From Paenibacillus methanolicus (GTDB lineage Bacteria; Bacillota; Bacilli; Paenibacillales; Paenibacillaceae): 64,000 nucleotides of DNA. This document shows, one piece after another, positions 7,949-17,191 of the stretch. The position numbers were made by a program, and so were the translations under genes. The stretch's first letter is position 1. Each line of letters begins with the position of its first letter. Location: NCBI RefSeq assembly GCF_008124765.1, contig NZ_VNHS01000014.1, positions 1 through 64,000 on the forward strand. Direction: 5' to 3'. Under the pieces are notes generated by a model. It saw only the letters and a program-made list of their open reading frames with translations, did no database searches and was not told the origin of the DNA.

Positions 7949-9484
7949 CTATTCGTCGTTCCTCCAAGCCCGACCCAGCCGCCAGATGCCTTCTTCGATC
8001 TCGGCTTCCGTCAATCCCCCATAGCCAAGGACGAAGGGGTCGAAGGAAGAGGGGCTGCCGCCGCCGATCGCCTGTGCATGAAAATCCGACACGGGTCGAA
8101 GTCCGATCCTTGCCCGGCGACTTTGTTCGAGCAGCTCCGTTATTGGTAAGCCGTTCTCGTACGCGAGCAGCAGATGCAGTCCGGATCCCGAACCCGTGAC
8201 GGCAGCTTTGCCCTGAAAATGACGCTCGACCGACGCGAGAAGCGTCCTGCGGCTCGCGATGTAACACTGCTTCATCCTCCGCGTATGCCGCTCCATATGC
8301 CCATCCTCCATGAACGCCGCCATCGTCAATTGCGTTAACCGCGAGACGGTTGGGTCGACATCCGCAAAATCGCGCTCATAGCGGTCTAATAAGAATGGCG
8401 GTAGCACCACATAGCTGAGCCGTAGCGAGGGAACGAGCGCTTTGGAAAAGGTCCCCATGTAGATGACGCGTCCGAAGCGGTCCATTCCCTGCAGCGACGG
8501 CAGCGGCCGTCCGTCGTAGACGTACTCGCTATCGTAATCGTCCTCGATCAACCAAGCTTCCTGCGAGGACGCCCACTGAAGCAGCCGGAGGCGCTTGGCT
8601 GCCGGCAGGATGCCGCCATAGGGGAATTGATGCGAAGGCGTCAGGTAGACGCCGCACAGCTCTCCGTTCCGTTCAAGCGCATCGCAGCTAATGCCATCGG
8701 AGTCGAGCGGGATCGGCTGCGGGCGAAGGCGCTGGCGCGCGAATACGCGATAGAGGCCGGGATGCATGGCGGCTTCGACGCCGAGCGGACGCGTATCGCC
8801 TTCGAGCAGCTGCGCGATCAGAATAGCGGCTTGCTGCGTGCCGGCCGTGACGATGATTTGCTCCGGGTCGCAGCGCACGCCGCGGTTCTGCCGGACGTAG
8901 GACTGGATGAGCCGGCGGAGGCGGAGTTCTCCTCGCGCGTCGCCGTAGCCGAACAAAGCGCTGCCGGCTTCGCGCATCGCGCGCGTGGTCAGCCGGGTCC
9001 ATATGCGGAGCGGGAAGTCTTCCTGCCGTACGGCGTCATAGGCAAAATCGATAGGCGCAAAATCGAGAGAGGGAGCAGCGTCCGGATGAGCGTCGTGCGG
9101 CGCGGGTTCGCGCGTGGACAAAGGGGCATCGTTTGCGGCGGCATCGGCTATTGCGGGCGTCCTGTTGTCGGATGCAGGAGAGGCGGGACCAAGCTGCTGC
9201 CGAGAAGAATCGTCAGTTTCGTTCGCTCCCAGAATAGGCATAACCGGCGCCACCGTATAGCCGCTCTTCGGCTTGTTCGCGATGTAGCCCTCCGAGACCA
9301 GGTGGTCGTATGCGGTCTCGACCGGATTGCGGCTGATGCCGAGATGCTGCGCAAGCGCGCGAATGGAAGGCAGTTTCGCATCATGCGGCAGCAAGCCGAG
9401 AAGGATATGTTCCCGATAGAACCGATAGATGGAGAGGTAGACCGGCTTCGAGTCTTTGGTGTCTAGCAGCGGCGGCATGAGCAT
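7949..9484 (-). CDS. MocR/PdxR-type GntR regulator with aminotransferase domain
   Basis: This 511-residue protein joins an N-terminal GntR winged helix (residues about 15-80, with LPSIRALAQHLGISRNPVE) through an alanine/proline-rich linker (about 85-145) to a fold-type I aminotransferase-like domain. The PLP lysine lies in GTFSKALVPSLRLSY, the cofactor-binding aspartate in IEDDYDSEY. Such proteins use PLP or a PLP-amino acid adduct as effector (PdxR, GabR, EhuR). AAAGGAG lies 9 bases before the ATG. It is transcribed divergently from the PurM-like gene with a short shared promoter region, so that gene is the most likely target. It does not lie beside pdxS/pdxT, which argues against a simple PdxR role. 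Confidence 0.92.
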   Translation of the reverse strand: MLMPPLLDTKDSKPVYLSIYRFYREHILLGLLPHDAKLPSIRALAQHLGISRNPVETAYDHLVSEGYIANKPKSGYTVAPVMPILGANETDDSSRQQLGPASPASDNRTPAIADAAANDAPLSTREPAPHDAHPDAAPSLDFAPIDFAYDAVRQEDFPLRIWTRLTTRAMREAGSALFGYGDARGELRLRRLIQSYVRQNRGVRCDPEQIIVTAGTQQAAILIAQLLEGDTRPLGVEAAMHPGLYRVFARQRLRPQPIPLDSDGISCDALERNGELCGVYLTPSHQFPYGGILPAAKRLRLLQWASSQEAWLIEDDYDSEYVYDGRPLPSLQGMDRFGRVIYMGTFSKALVPSLRLSYVVLPPFLLDRYERDFADVDPTVSRLTQLTMAAFMEDGHMERHTRRMKQCYIASRRTLLASVERHFQGKAAVTGSGSGLHLLLAYENGLPITELLEQSRRARIGLRPVSDFHAQAIGGGSPSSFDPFVLGYGGLTEAEIEEGIWRLGRAWRNDE

Positions 9485-9524
9485 GCGGGTTCTCTCCTTT
9501 CGCGCGGGCAGTCCGTGCGTAATC

Positions 9525-9581
9525 TGTCATTAAGTGTAAAACTTTTCTGTCCATTTGAAAATGACACGTTCTCCGTATAAT
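9525..9581. promoter_or_regulatory. Divergent promoter region of the MocR and PurM-like genes, with an inverted repeat
   Basis: TGTCATT (9525-9531) and AATGACA (9560-9566) form an inverted repeat. The right arm overlaps a plus-strand promoter candidate (TTGAAA at 9555-9560, TATAAT at 9576-9581; the 15-base spacing is short, which is common for activated promoters). A regulator bound to the repeat would touch both promoters; MocR is the obvious candidate. Confidence 0.4.
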
Positions 9582-9638
9582 GAGCCTTAAAGCTGCATGG
9601 GCAGCTTTCTAAAAGAGGCGAAGAGGCGAGGGGATACG

Positions 9639-10688
9639 ATGGACAATCGCAATGACCGCAAGCATACGTATAAGGAAGCCGGCGTTGATGTACGAGGCGC
9701 GGAGCGGGCTAAAGGCAAAATGGGGGCGTTAACGGCGTCGCCTGATCCGCGCGTATTGAATCGTGGGGGCGCTTTCGCTTCGTTATTCGTGCCGCGCTTC
9801 GACGGCGTCGCGGATCCGGTGCTCGTGCTGAAGTCGGAGGAGCCGGGCTCCAAGCAGCAGCTGGCGTTCGAACATGGCCGAATCGAGAGCATTTGCCAAG
9901 ATCTCATTCACCACCTGGTCAACGACATCGTGGTCATGGGGGCCAAGCCGGAGGTCGTGCTGGATACGATTCTGTGCGGGCGGATCGAGCAGGAAACGGT
10001 GCTGGCCATCGTGGAGCATCTCGCGGCGGCGTGTCGAGGACTAGATTGCAGTCTCGTCGGCGGCGAGACGTCGGAGCAGCCCGGCGTGCTCGCGACCGGC
10101 CAATATATGCTGAACGCCAGCATTCTCGGGGTGGCGGATCGCGCGCGTATCGTGGACGGCAGCCGCATACGTCCGGGAGACAAGGTGGTCGCGCTCGCCT
10201 CGAACGGTCTGCACACGAACGGCTACTCGTTGGTTCGCCGGCTGATGGCCGACCGGCCGGAGATCATGGCGGAGACGATCGGGGGCATGCGTTTCCTCGA
10301 TGCGATTCTGCTTCCGCATACGTGCTATTACAGGCCGCTTCGGGACTGGCTTGGCGATCCGGCCGTTCACGGAATGGCGCATATTACCGGCGGCGGGATC
10401 GAAGGGAACGTGAAGCGGATTTTGCCGGAAGGGACCCGGGCGCGCATCGAACTCGGCCGACTTGAAGTCCATCCGCTATTCCGGGTGATTCAGCGCTTCG
10501 GAAACGTGCCCGAGGACGATATGCTGCAAACGTTCAATATGGGCGCCGGTCTGGTCGTGGTCATGGAAGCTAAGCGCGTCTCGGCATTGATCGGGCATCT
10601 GAAGACATCGGGGTGCCAAGCGTACGAAGTCGGCGAAATCGTCGCCGGGAACCAGGACGTGGTCTTCGTCGGCGAGCTGCAGTGGTAG
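9639..10688 (+). CDS. PurM-like (AIR synthetase family) paralogue
   Basis: The 349-residue protein has the length and order of phosphoribosylformylglycinamidine cyclo-ligase, the fifth step of purine synthesis. Recognisable are the start YKEAGVDV, VNDIVVMGAKP, VGGETSEQPG, GLHTNGYSLVRR, HITGGGIEGN and the final FNMGAG. Two signature sites differ from the canonical enzyme as I know it: the loop DGVGTKLKLA is EEPGSKQQLA here, and GETAEMPG is GETSEQPG. The gene is not in a pur operon but divergent from a MocR regulator. I start it at the ATG at 9639 (GAGGGG five bases upstream) because an upstream ATG at 9597 lacks a site. It may be an isozyme with altered substrate or nucleotide use, or a divergent enzyme of another pathway in the PurM/SelD/ThiL/HypE superfamily. 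Confidence 0.8.
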   Translation: MDNRNDRKHTYKEAGVDVRGAERAKGKMGALTASPDPRVLNRGGAFASLFVPRFDGVADPVLVLKSEEPGSKQQLAFEHGRIESICQDLIHHLVNDIVVMGAKPEVVLDTILCGRIEQETVLAIVEHLAAACRGLDCSLVGGETSEQPGVLATGQYMLNASILGVADRARIVDGSRIRPGDKVVALASNGLHTNGYSLVRRLMADRPEIMAETIGGMRFLDAILLPHTCYYRPLRDWLGDPAVHGMAHITGGGIEGNVKRILPEGTRARIELGRLEVHPLFRVIQRFGNVPEDDMLQTFNMGAGLVVVMEAKRVSALIGHLKTSGCQAYEVGEIVAGNQDVVFVGELQW

Positions 10689-10803
10689 GCGGACGAGTTG
10701 CCCGGGGCAAACTCTCTTCGCCGCTCTAAACTCTATTTCCCCGGTCGAACAGTTCTAAGAGGGGGCAACACTGTTTCTCTAGACCCACACGAAACCGCTT
10801 CTG

Positions 10804-10809
10804 TATAAT
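10804..10809 (+). promoter_or_regulatory. Probable -10 element of the CDF transporter gene
   Basis: A perfect TATAAT preceded by TG (TGTATAATG) lies 66 bases before the CDF start codon. No good -35 hexamer is seen at the usual distance, so an extended -10 or an activated promoter is likely. Confidence 0.4.
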
Positions 10810-10875
10810 GGTTCGAGTGTCGCGGGAGATGGCATTTTCCGCGAGAGAGAGAAGCAGGAGGCAAACGTAACGATT

Positions 10876-11838
10876 ATGGAATCATCGCAAGCGCAAACGC
10901 AGGCGCAGACGCAATCGACCGTCGCCATCTGGATCAGCTTGGTCAGCAACATCGTGCTGACGGTCATGAAGCTGGTCGTGGGGCTGCTGTTCGGCAGTCA
11001 GGTGCTCGTGGCGGACGGCATCCATAACGCGGGGGACGTATGCGCGACCGCGGCCGCGCTCATCTCGATGATGATCTCGAAGCGCCCGCCCGACGAAGAT
11101 CACCCGTACGGCCATGGCAAGGCGGAAGTCATCGGGGCGGGCATCGTCGCCGTTATCTTGATACTGGCCGGATTGTTCATGGGCTACCATTCCGTGCAGG
11201 CGCTGATGGAGCCCGCGCAAGAAGCCAGCCTGCTCGTGCTGGTCGCCGCGGCGATCTCGCTCGTCTGGAAGCAGTGGTTGTATTTGTACACGATGCGGAT
11301 CGGACGCCAAACGAACAGCAGCGGACTTATCGCGACGGCATACGACCACCTGGCCGACGTCTACGCGTCGCTGGCGGCGGTGCTGGGCATCAGCATGGCG
11401 CTCGCGGGCGATTATTACGGCATTCGGTGGCTCATGTACGGCGATCCGCTCGCCGGCATCGTCGTCGCGTATTTCGTCATACGGCTGGCGATTCACATGG
11501 GCCGGACCTCGATCGACGTGCTCATGGAGAAGAACGTCAGCTCGGAGACGCTGGAGGAAATAACGCAGCTGGTGTTGGGCGTGCCGGAAGTGAAGCGGAT
11601 CGACCGCATCCGGGCGCGGGAGCACGGCCATTACATGATCGTCGACGTCCGCGTCGGCATCCCGGCGCAGCTGAGCGTGCAGCAGGGACACGATGTGTCG
11701 CGGGCGATCAAGAAGGCGATAGCGTCGCAAATGGAAGGGATCGAAGAAGTGCTGGTCCATTTGAATCCGTGGTATGCGGATGAGCAGACAGAGGGCGCGC
11801 CGGAGCGGGATCGCGCGGCAAGACGCGGGCGCGAGTGA
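10876..11838 (+). CDS. Cation diffusion facilitator (CDF) family metal efflux transporter
   Basis: A 320-residue protein with six predicted membrane helices and the family marks: ADGIHNAGD in helix 2 (His50 and Asp54 as metal ligands), HPYGHGKAE between helices 2 and 3, and YDHLADVYAS in helix 5 (a DxxxD arrangement). The C-terminal 90 residues form the cytoplasmic dimerisation domain. It exports divalent metals (Zn, Fe, Mn or Co) in exchange for protons; the ligand set does not fix the metal with certainty. The N-terminus is a short Gln/Thr/Ala stretch. AGGAGG lies rather far (about 14 bases) from the ATG. A strong terminator follows. Length and order are normal for the FieF/YdfM kind. Confidence 0.92.
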   Translation: MESSQAQTQAQTQSTVAIWISLVSNIVLTVMKLVVGLLFGSQVLVADGIHNAGDVCATAAALISMMISKRPPDEDHPYGHGKAEVIGAGIVAVILILAGLFMGYHSVQALMEPAQEASLLVLVAAAISLVWKQWLYLYTMRIGRQTNSSGLIATAYDHLADVYASLAAVLGISMALAGDYYGIRWLMYGDPLAGIVVAYFVIRLAIHMGRTSIDVLMEKNVSSETLEEITQLVLGVPEVKRIDRIRAREHGHYMIVDVRVGIPAQLSVQQGHDVSRAIKKAIASQMEGIEEVLVHLNPWYADEQTEGAPERDRAARRGRE

Positions 11839-11923
11839 GAGACGTTCGTCCTCCGCGCCGAGCTTATGGCGATATACCAAGCATAGGGGATTTAGGGTGA
11901 CGCGCAGGCAGCGTCGAAATCGT

Positions 11924-11958
11924 GGAGGGCAGGCCGCTTGCGGCTTGCCCTCCTTTTT
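11924..11958 (+). terminator. Strong terminator after the CDF gene
   Basis: A 14-base stem (GGAGGGCAGGCCGC with GCGGCTTGCCCTCC, one G-T pair) around a two-base loop is followed by TTTTT. The remaining 260 bases up to the next gene hold no frame that I can support beyond the leader of the lipoprotein gene. Confidence 0.9.
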
Positions 11959-12219
11959 GGTTTACCTACAAGAATGATTAACTCCGGCATGAAACGAGCG
12001 GCATACGTGAATAACGGCGTTGATCGCTACCTCGCCGGGAGAAGGTTGCGCTTCGCAAGAGCCTGCTGTTGGTCTGACCGCGTTGCGTGCGGGTTCGCAA
12101 CCTTACTGGGTACCGGGTGTGATAGCGCAATTTATGGTAGAATATGGGTTGTTGGTAGTGAGTTAGTTAAGATGATGAATCAGAGAGCGTGTAATGTTGA
12201 GATGAAGGAGGGGCATCGG

Positions 12220-12714
12220 ATGAAGAGATTGTCGTTTCCCTTGGCTGCCGCGCTATTACTGCTGGCCGTCGTCATCGTCGTCGGCTGTTCGCGTTCGGAC
12301 GGGAAGGAGCCGGAGGCCGGGGGCATCGCGGTCGGGATCGAGGTGCCGGAATCGATTCGTGCGGGTGAACCGTTCCGCGTGCAGGGGACGTTGACCAATA
12401 GAGACAAGCAGTCACGGAAAATTGATCATGGCGCGGACTTGTTCACGTTCGAGGTGGCGGATGAGCAAGGGAAGACTGTTCAAGTATATAATGGCGAGCA
12501 GATCATCAATATGATCGGCTATAACGTCACGCTGAATCCCGGAGAAACGTACAGTTTCGACTCGGAGGAGCACGTGCTCCCTCGGCTGGACGAGCTGACG
12601 CTTGCGGCGGGCCGTTATGAAATCGTGGCTTTGGCCAAATACCGGGTGAAGAACGGAGGCACGGGGCAGACGGTGGAGGTCCGGTCGGAGCCGGTCAACG
12701 TTACGGTGGAATAG
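12220..12714 (+). CDS. Lipoprotein with a BsuPI-like beta-sandwich domain
   Basis: 164 residues: a signal peptide with basic start (MKRLSF), hydrophobic core and lipobox VVGC with the lipidated Cys23, then one beta-rich domain (EVPESIRAGEPFRVQGTLTN ... LNPGETYSFDSEE). The pattern of a first strand, T-N-x-x motif, an F-x-V-x-D-x-x-G-K-x-V stretch and a P-G-E-T turn resembles the BsuPI (intracellular proteinase inhibitor) domain often found in Paenibacillus lipoproteins. The longer in-frame extension upstream is rejected because AAGGAGG sits 8 bases before the ATG at 12220. It would be anchored outside the cytoplasmic membrane. Actual function unknown. Confidence 0.8.
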   Translation: MKRLSFPLAAALLLLAVVIVVGCSRSDGKEPEAGGIAVGIEVPESIRAGEPFRVQGTLTNRDKQSRKIDHGADLFTFEVADEQGKTVQVYNGEQIINMIGYNVTLNPGETYSFDSEEHVLPRLDELTLAAGRYEIVALAKYRVKNGGTGQTVEVRSEPVNVTVE

Positions 12715-12754
12715 ATAAGTTAAGTAGCGGCGGATAATTAATGCGGTAAAAGAG

Positions 12755-12799
12755 AAAACGCGAGACCCCATGATTATATCAGGGAGTCTCGCGTTTTTT
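12755..12799. terminator. Bidirectional terminator between lipoprotein and mannosidase genes
   Basis: AAAACGCGAGAC (12755-12766) pairs with GTCTCGCGTTTT (12785-12796), with A runs on one side and T runs on the other. The hairpin serves both convergent genes and overlaps the stop codon of the minus-strand mannosidase. Confidence 0.9.
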
Positions 12800-15734
12800 A
12801 GTATTCAATGGCAAGCGTCACGATCTTGGCCGGGCCGACCGGCAGCGCGGCGGCCGTCTCGCCTTCAAGCGGCGTAAGGCGTTCCTCCAAAATGTTGCTG
12901 GCAAACGCGCGCCGCGTCGCGAACGAAGGCGCAACCGATAGCGACGTCGGTCCCGCGGATAGATTCGCCCAGCGGAGCATGAGGTCGTCGTTGCCGGCGG
13001 CCAGCTTTACGCTGGTCAGCGCGAGCGCCGCGCCTTCCCATGCCACCCATTGGCGGATGGGCGGGAGCGCGCCGGATTGGCGAAGCGCGGGCTGGGCCGT
13101 GAACCAGGGCGTCTGCAGGTTGTACGCCTCGGCGTACGCGCCCGACTCTACCGGCCCGCCAACATGCGGGAAGACGGCCAACTCGGCGGTCTGAACGCCG
13201 AGGCACTGCGCTTCGGGCGTCGGGAAATCGCCCCAGTCGCCGAGCTCGGAGACCGAGCGGAGCAGCGTCAGCGCGATCGTACCTTGGCCGTCCCGCAGTA
13301 CCTCGTACTCGTGCAGCCCTTTGCCGGCTACGGTCAACCCGCGATATTCATCGGCGACGCTGGCGAACGTCTGCATATGCTGGCAGTTGCTCGGGTTGAT
13401 CCACTCCTCGGCGGGCTCCGTGTCGCGACGGGCGACTTCGAAGATCGAGTCGGCCCAGTGATGGCCGGCCTGGATACCCGCCGGGAATAGCATGCGGATG
13501 CGATGGTCCTTCGCTTCGTTAACGATTTCGCTCTGGATGCGGACGCCGCGTCCGTGCGCCTCGAGCGAGAGGCGCGTCGCGATGCGGCAGGCGACCGCCT
13601 CGTCCGCCCGCCGGGACGCGCGCTCGGGGACGTAGATCAGCTTGCGCTTCTCCGCTTCGAACGCCGCTTCGGCGCCTCGCGGCAATGCCCACTCATGTAC
13701 AATCTCGAATACGGCGCGGTAGGGTACATCCTCGATGATCCGGATGCTCGCCGCGTGCCCGGCCGTCGTAAGCGGCACTTCGCCGTCCGGCTGGCGGAAG
13801 ACATATTCGTTGCCGATATCGCCGCAATCCTCGTAGATGCCGAGTCCGGCATAGGTCTGGCCGGAGGCCCGGTCGATCAGGTCGAACGAGCCGTCCTCGC
13901 GCACGGTGACCGAGACATAGTCGTTGGCCATGCCGCGAGGGCCGTTGAGCAGGGAGCGGGAAGGGGCAGCTGCGTCGGCATCGCCTGCGTTAGCTGAGGC
14001 TGCAAGCAGCGCTGACGCCAGGGGGACGCCCTCGCGCACGCTAATTTCGTTAACCGCAAACTGCCCGGTTGCGCGGTCGCCTGCCGCGCCTGCCGCTAGC
14101 GGTGCGCTTTCGCGATCGAGCCCTGCTTCGCGTTCAACTTCCGTCCCCGGCGTGGCGTTAGGCGTACCCTCCGCCCCCGGCTCCCACGCATAGGTCCGGT
14201 ACCCGAGCGCCGGGACGTCGACCGCCTCGAAGACGACCCGGATTGTGCGCGCCATGTAAGGCTGGCGGAAACGGTCGCGAGGCAGCTCGTAGCCGAAATG
14301 CACGCCGAGATCCTCGACCCGCGCAGGGATGACGCCGCCTTGTTCGTCGAGCAGCCGGCTGCCTTCGATCCGAACGGGCAGCGCCGCAAGCTCGGCGATG
14401 ATGTCCGGCAGCGAAGGGTTGACGCCGAAATAGATGCGCGCCACCTCCAGCTCCCGCTCCATGACGCCGCTGCGGGACCAGCCGGACGTGTTGAACACGG
14501 TGATCGCCGCGCCGCCATCCGCCCAAACCGGGACGCTCGCGGTATCGATGGCGGACGCGATCGCCGCCAAGCTGTCGTCGATAATCGCCCCGGCGACTTC
14601 GGCGCTCTTGGCGAAGCGGGTCGACATCTCGCGGTGCACCTCGTCGACGCTGCAGCCGCAGATGCTGTCGTGCGGGTGGTTCTGCATAAGCGTCTTCCAC
14701 GCATACGTGAGCAGATGGTGCGGATACGCCCTGCCTGCGCCGAGCTTGGCGAACGCGGCCAGCGGCTCGGCGCCGCGCTCGAGCAGCGCTTGGCCGTGCT
14801 GGTTCTGCTGCTTCAGGTAGATGCGCGAAGAAGCTGTGTTGACGAGCGTGCCCCACCCGTCGGTACGCTGGCTGCGCAGCTCGCCTTGGATCGTGACGAG
14901 GTCGTCCGGCAGCGATTCCCGCACCGCGCGCAAGTAGTCCTCGAACGTGCCGTGCACGAAGTCCACGTCCGGATGCAGGGCGCGGGCCGTCTCGAGCGCC
15001 GCCGGCAGATCGGTCTGCACCGGCTGATGGTCGCACCCGTTCATGAACAGCAGATACGGGGTGGAGGCGAAGCGCCGCGCGTCCGCGAGCCTTTTGGCCC
15101 AATAGCTGCGCGCTTCCTCCGGATCCACGGGCGCTTCCATGCCGTTGTTGTACCAGTTGGCGAACAGGATGCCGAGGACGCTCGAGCCGTCGGGGGCCTG
15201 CCACATCATTTCGGAATAAGGAGACTCGAAGCTGGCGCTCTCGCTCACCTGGTTGTTGAACCCGGTCGGCTTGACGCCGCGGCCGAAGAAGGCGTTGTCG
15301 ATCCCGGCTTGGGCGAACAGCTGCGGCGCTTGGCCGATGTTGCCGAAGGAGTCGGGGAAGTAGCCGATTTTGGCGACGACGGAACCGTAGCGGGCCGCAT
15401 CCTGATGGCCGATCTGCAAATTGCGGACGTTCGCCTCGCTGCTCGTCAGGAACTCATCCTGCAAAATATACCAAGGCCCGATGATGAGCCGGCCTTCCCG
15501 AATATGGCGCGCCAGCTGCTCGGCCCGCTCGGGGCGTACCTGCAAATAATCGTCGAGGATGATCGTCTGGCCGTCCAGGAAGAAGGTGCGGTAATCCGGA
15601 TCGAGGTCGAACGTGTCGAGCAGCGTGTCCATCAGTTCGATGAGGCGGACATGATGCCGCTCGTAGGACATATACCATTCCCGGTCCCAGTGGGTGTGGG
15701 AGATCAAATGGGCGGTCGTGCGTTGTGCTGTCAT
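12798..15734 (-). CDS. GH38 alpha-mannosidase, MngB-like
   Basis: A 978-residue glycoside hydrolase of family 38. The zinc site starts with HTHWDREWY (residues 13-21), the nucleophile is Asp128 in GYFPDSFGNIGQ, and QNHPHDSICGCSVDEVHREM carries further family residues. The HTHWDREW form is that of the MngB branch, whose E. coli member hydrolyses 2-O-(6-phospho-mannosyl)-glycerate, while many Gram-positive members act on alpha-mannooligosaccharides. No signal peptide, so cytoplasmic. AAGGAGG lies 8 bases before the ATG, overlapping the end of the GH125 gene just upstream (13-base gap), so the two are co-translated. Residues about 540-600 form an alanine-rich, low-complexity insert. It is the last gene of the three-mannosidase operon. 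Confidence 0.93.
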   Translation of the reverse strand: MTAQRTTAHLISHTHWDREWYMSYERHHVRLIELMDTLLDTFDLDPDYRTFFLDGQTIILDDYLQVRPERAEQLARHIREGRLIIGPWYILQDEFLTSSEANVRNLQIGHQDAARYGSVVAKIGYFPDSFGNIGQAPQLFAQAGIDNAFFGRGVKPTGFNNQVSESASFESPYSEMMWQAPDGSSVLGILFANWYNNGMEAPVDPEEARSYWAKRLADARRFASTPYLLFMNGCDHQPVQTDLPAALETARALHPDVDFVHGTFEDYLRAVRESLPDDLVTIQGELRSQRTDGWGTLVNTASSRIYLKQQNQHGQALLERGAEPLAAFAKLGAGRAYPHHLLTYAWKTLMQNHPHDSICGCSVDEVHREMSTRFAKSAEVAGAIIDDSLAAIASAIDTASVPVWADGGAAITVFNTSGWSRSGVMERELEVARIYFGVNPSLPDIIAELAALPVRIEGSRLLDEQGGVIPARVEDLGVHFGYELPRDRFRQPYMARTIRVVFEAVDVPALGYRTYAWEPGAEGTPNATPGTEVEREAGLDRESAPLAAGAAGDRATGQFAVNEISVREGVPLASALLAASANAGDADAAAPSRSLLNGPRGMANDYVSVTVREDGSFDLIDRASGQTYAGLGIYEDCGDIGNEYVFRQPDGEVPLTTAGHAASIRIIEDVPYRAVFEIVHEWALPRGAEAAFEAEKRKLIYVPERASRRADEAVACRIATRLSLEAHGRGVRIQSEIVNEAKDHRIRMLFPAGIQAGHHWADSIFEVARRDTEPAEEWINPSNCQHMQTFASVADEYRGLTVAGKGLHEYEVLRDGQGTIALTLLRSVSELGDWGDFPTPEAQCLGVQTAELAVFPHVGGPVESGAYAEAYNLQTPWFTAQPALRQSGALPPIRQWVAWEGAALALTSVKLAAGNDDLMLRWANLSAGPTSLSVAPSFATRRAFASNILEERLTPLEGETAAALPVGPAKIVTLAIEY

Positions 15735-15747
15735 GGGTTGTTCCTCC

Positions 15748-17034
15748 TTAACCGAGCTTCCCGTCTTTCATGAGCCCCGTAATTAACTCGCTGAACAAAC
15801 TATTCGCCCACGCGAACCATGGCCGCGTGAACTGCGCCGGATCGTCGACGTGGAGGCCTTCGTGCATGAAGCCGGTGCCGGCGTCCGTCCGCTCCAGCAT
15901 GGCGACGATGCGGCCGACTTCCTCGTCGGACGTGGACGTGAGGGCTTGCATCGTCAGGCTGATCGGCCAAATATAACGGGGCGGCGTGTGCGGACTGCCG
16001 ATGCCTTCCGCGGCCGTGCCCCGGTAGAAGTAAGGATTGTCCGGGCTCAAAATAAACCGGCGCGTATTCAGGTACACCGGATTCGAAGCATCCGTATACC
16101 CGAGATACGGTATCGCGAGCAGGCTCGGCACGTTCGCGTCGTCCATGAGGGCGTAGTGGCCGTACCCGTCGGTTTCGTAGGCGTACATCGGGCCGTGAAC
16201 CGGATGACGGTACACGCAGTACGTCTCGATGCCGTAGCGGATGTCATCCTCGAGGCGCGCGGCCCAAGCGGCCAAATACGCGTCCTCCATCACGGTCTCC
16301 GCAATCTCGCGGACGTAGCCGAGCACGACGGCGGCGAACATGTTCGACGGGATATGGTAGCCGAACGTGCACGCGTCGTCGCTCGGCCGGAAGCCGCTCC
16401 ACACCATGCCGGTGTAGCCGACGGGCATCCCGCGTCCCTGGTTGCGCAGCGTGTCCTGCGCCGGACAGTTCGTCCGCGAGAAGCGGTAGTCCGACTTCTC
16501 CATATGATATTGCTCGGTCTCCATCAGGCGGAGAATGGCGCGGATGCTCCGGTCGAAGCTGCCGCGGAACACGGCGTCGCTGCCGGTCTCCTTCCAGTAC
16601 AGATAGCTCAGCTGGATCGGGTAGCAGAGCGAGTCGAGTTCGAATTTGCGCTCCCATACCCACGGATTCGTCTCGGCGAGATCCTCGTCCCAACGCTTGC
16701 CATTGGGCTCTTCGTTGAATGCGTTCGCGTAAGGGTCCATGCCGATGTACAGAAATTGGCGTTCGATCAAGCCTTCCACGATGCGGCGCAGATCGGCGTC
16801 CTCGCGGGCGAAAGGCAGGTACTGCCGCACCTGCGCGCTGGAATCGCGCAGCCACATGGCGGGGATGTCCCCGGTGAAGACGAAGCTCGTGCCGTCATCG
16901 AGCAGTTTGGTCGTCGTCTGGAGCGTATTCGGAAAACAATTGGCGTATAGCTCGAGCAGCTTCGGCCGATGGGCGAGCGAGACGCGCGCGGCGTCCAGCT
17001 GCTTCGCGATCGAAGCGGGCAATGGAATGGTCAT
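15748..17034 (-). CDS. GH125 exo-alpha-1,6-mannosidase
   Basis: The 428-residue protein matches family 125 (formerly DUF1237): FVFTGDIPAMWLRDSSAQVRQYLPF near residues 51-75, FELDSLCYPIQLSYLYW, and YFYRGTAAEGIGSPHTPPRYIWPISL near the C-terminus. These enzymes remove non-reducing alpha-1,6-linked mannose by inversion without metal. The start at 17034 has GGAGAGGAAG before it; 15 extra upstream codons are rejected. No signal peptide. It sits between two GH38 enzymes, so the operon can attack alpha-1,2/1,3- and alpha-1,6-linked mannose, as needed for N-glycans or yeast mannan. A 157-base gap with only small palindromes separates it from the first gene of the operon. Confidence 0.93.
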   Translation of the reverse strand: MTIPLPASIAKQLDAARVSLAHRPKLLELYANCFPNTLQTTTKLLDDGTSFVFTGDIPAMWLRDSSAQVRQYLPFAREDADLRRIVEGLIERQFLYIGMDPYANAFNEEPNGKRWDEDLAETNPWVWERKFELDSLCYPIQLSYLYWKETGSDAVFRGSFDRSIRAILRLMETEQYHMEKSDYRFSRTNCPAQDTLRNQGRGMPVGYTGMVWSGFRPSDDACTFGYHIPSNMFAAVVLGYVREIAETVMEDAYLAAWAARLEDDIRYGIETYCVYRHPVHGPMYAYETDGYGHYALMDDANVPSLLAIPYLGYTDASNPVYLNTRRFILSPDNPYFYRGTAAEGIGSPHTPPRYIWPISLTMQALTSTSDEEVGRIVAMLERTDAGTGFMHEGLHVDDPAQFTRPWFAWANSLFSELITGLMKDGKLG

Positions 17035-17191
17035 GCGGTTAACTTCCTCTCCAGCCGCCGGAGGAGCAGCGGACGGCACGAAGGCCGGTCGGCTCCCGCA
17101 AGCGGTCGATGATTGATGTGCGGAATGGTTATCGTCGTTAAAAATTCGCGGCTTCTGCGGCTGATGGGGGCAGGCTTAATCCCGCGAACCG

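Noticed and set aside
14298..15773. Plus-strand open frame of 491 codons opposite the MngB-like mannosidase
   Set aside because: It is rich in Arg, Ala, Asp and Val without any domain, lies fully antisense to a gene with intact catalytic motifs, and is a known by-product of GC-rich codon bias.
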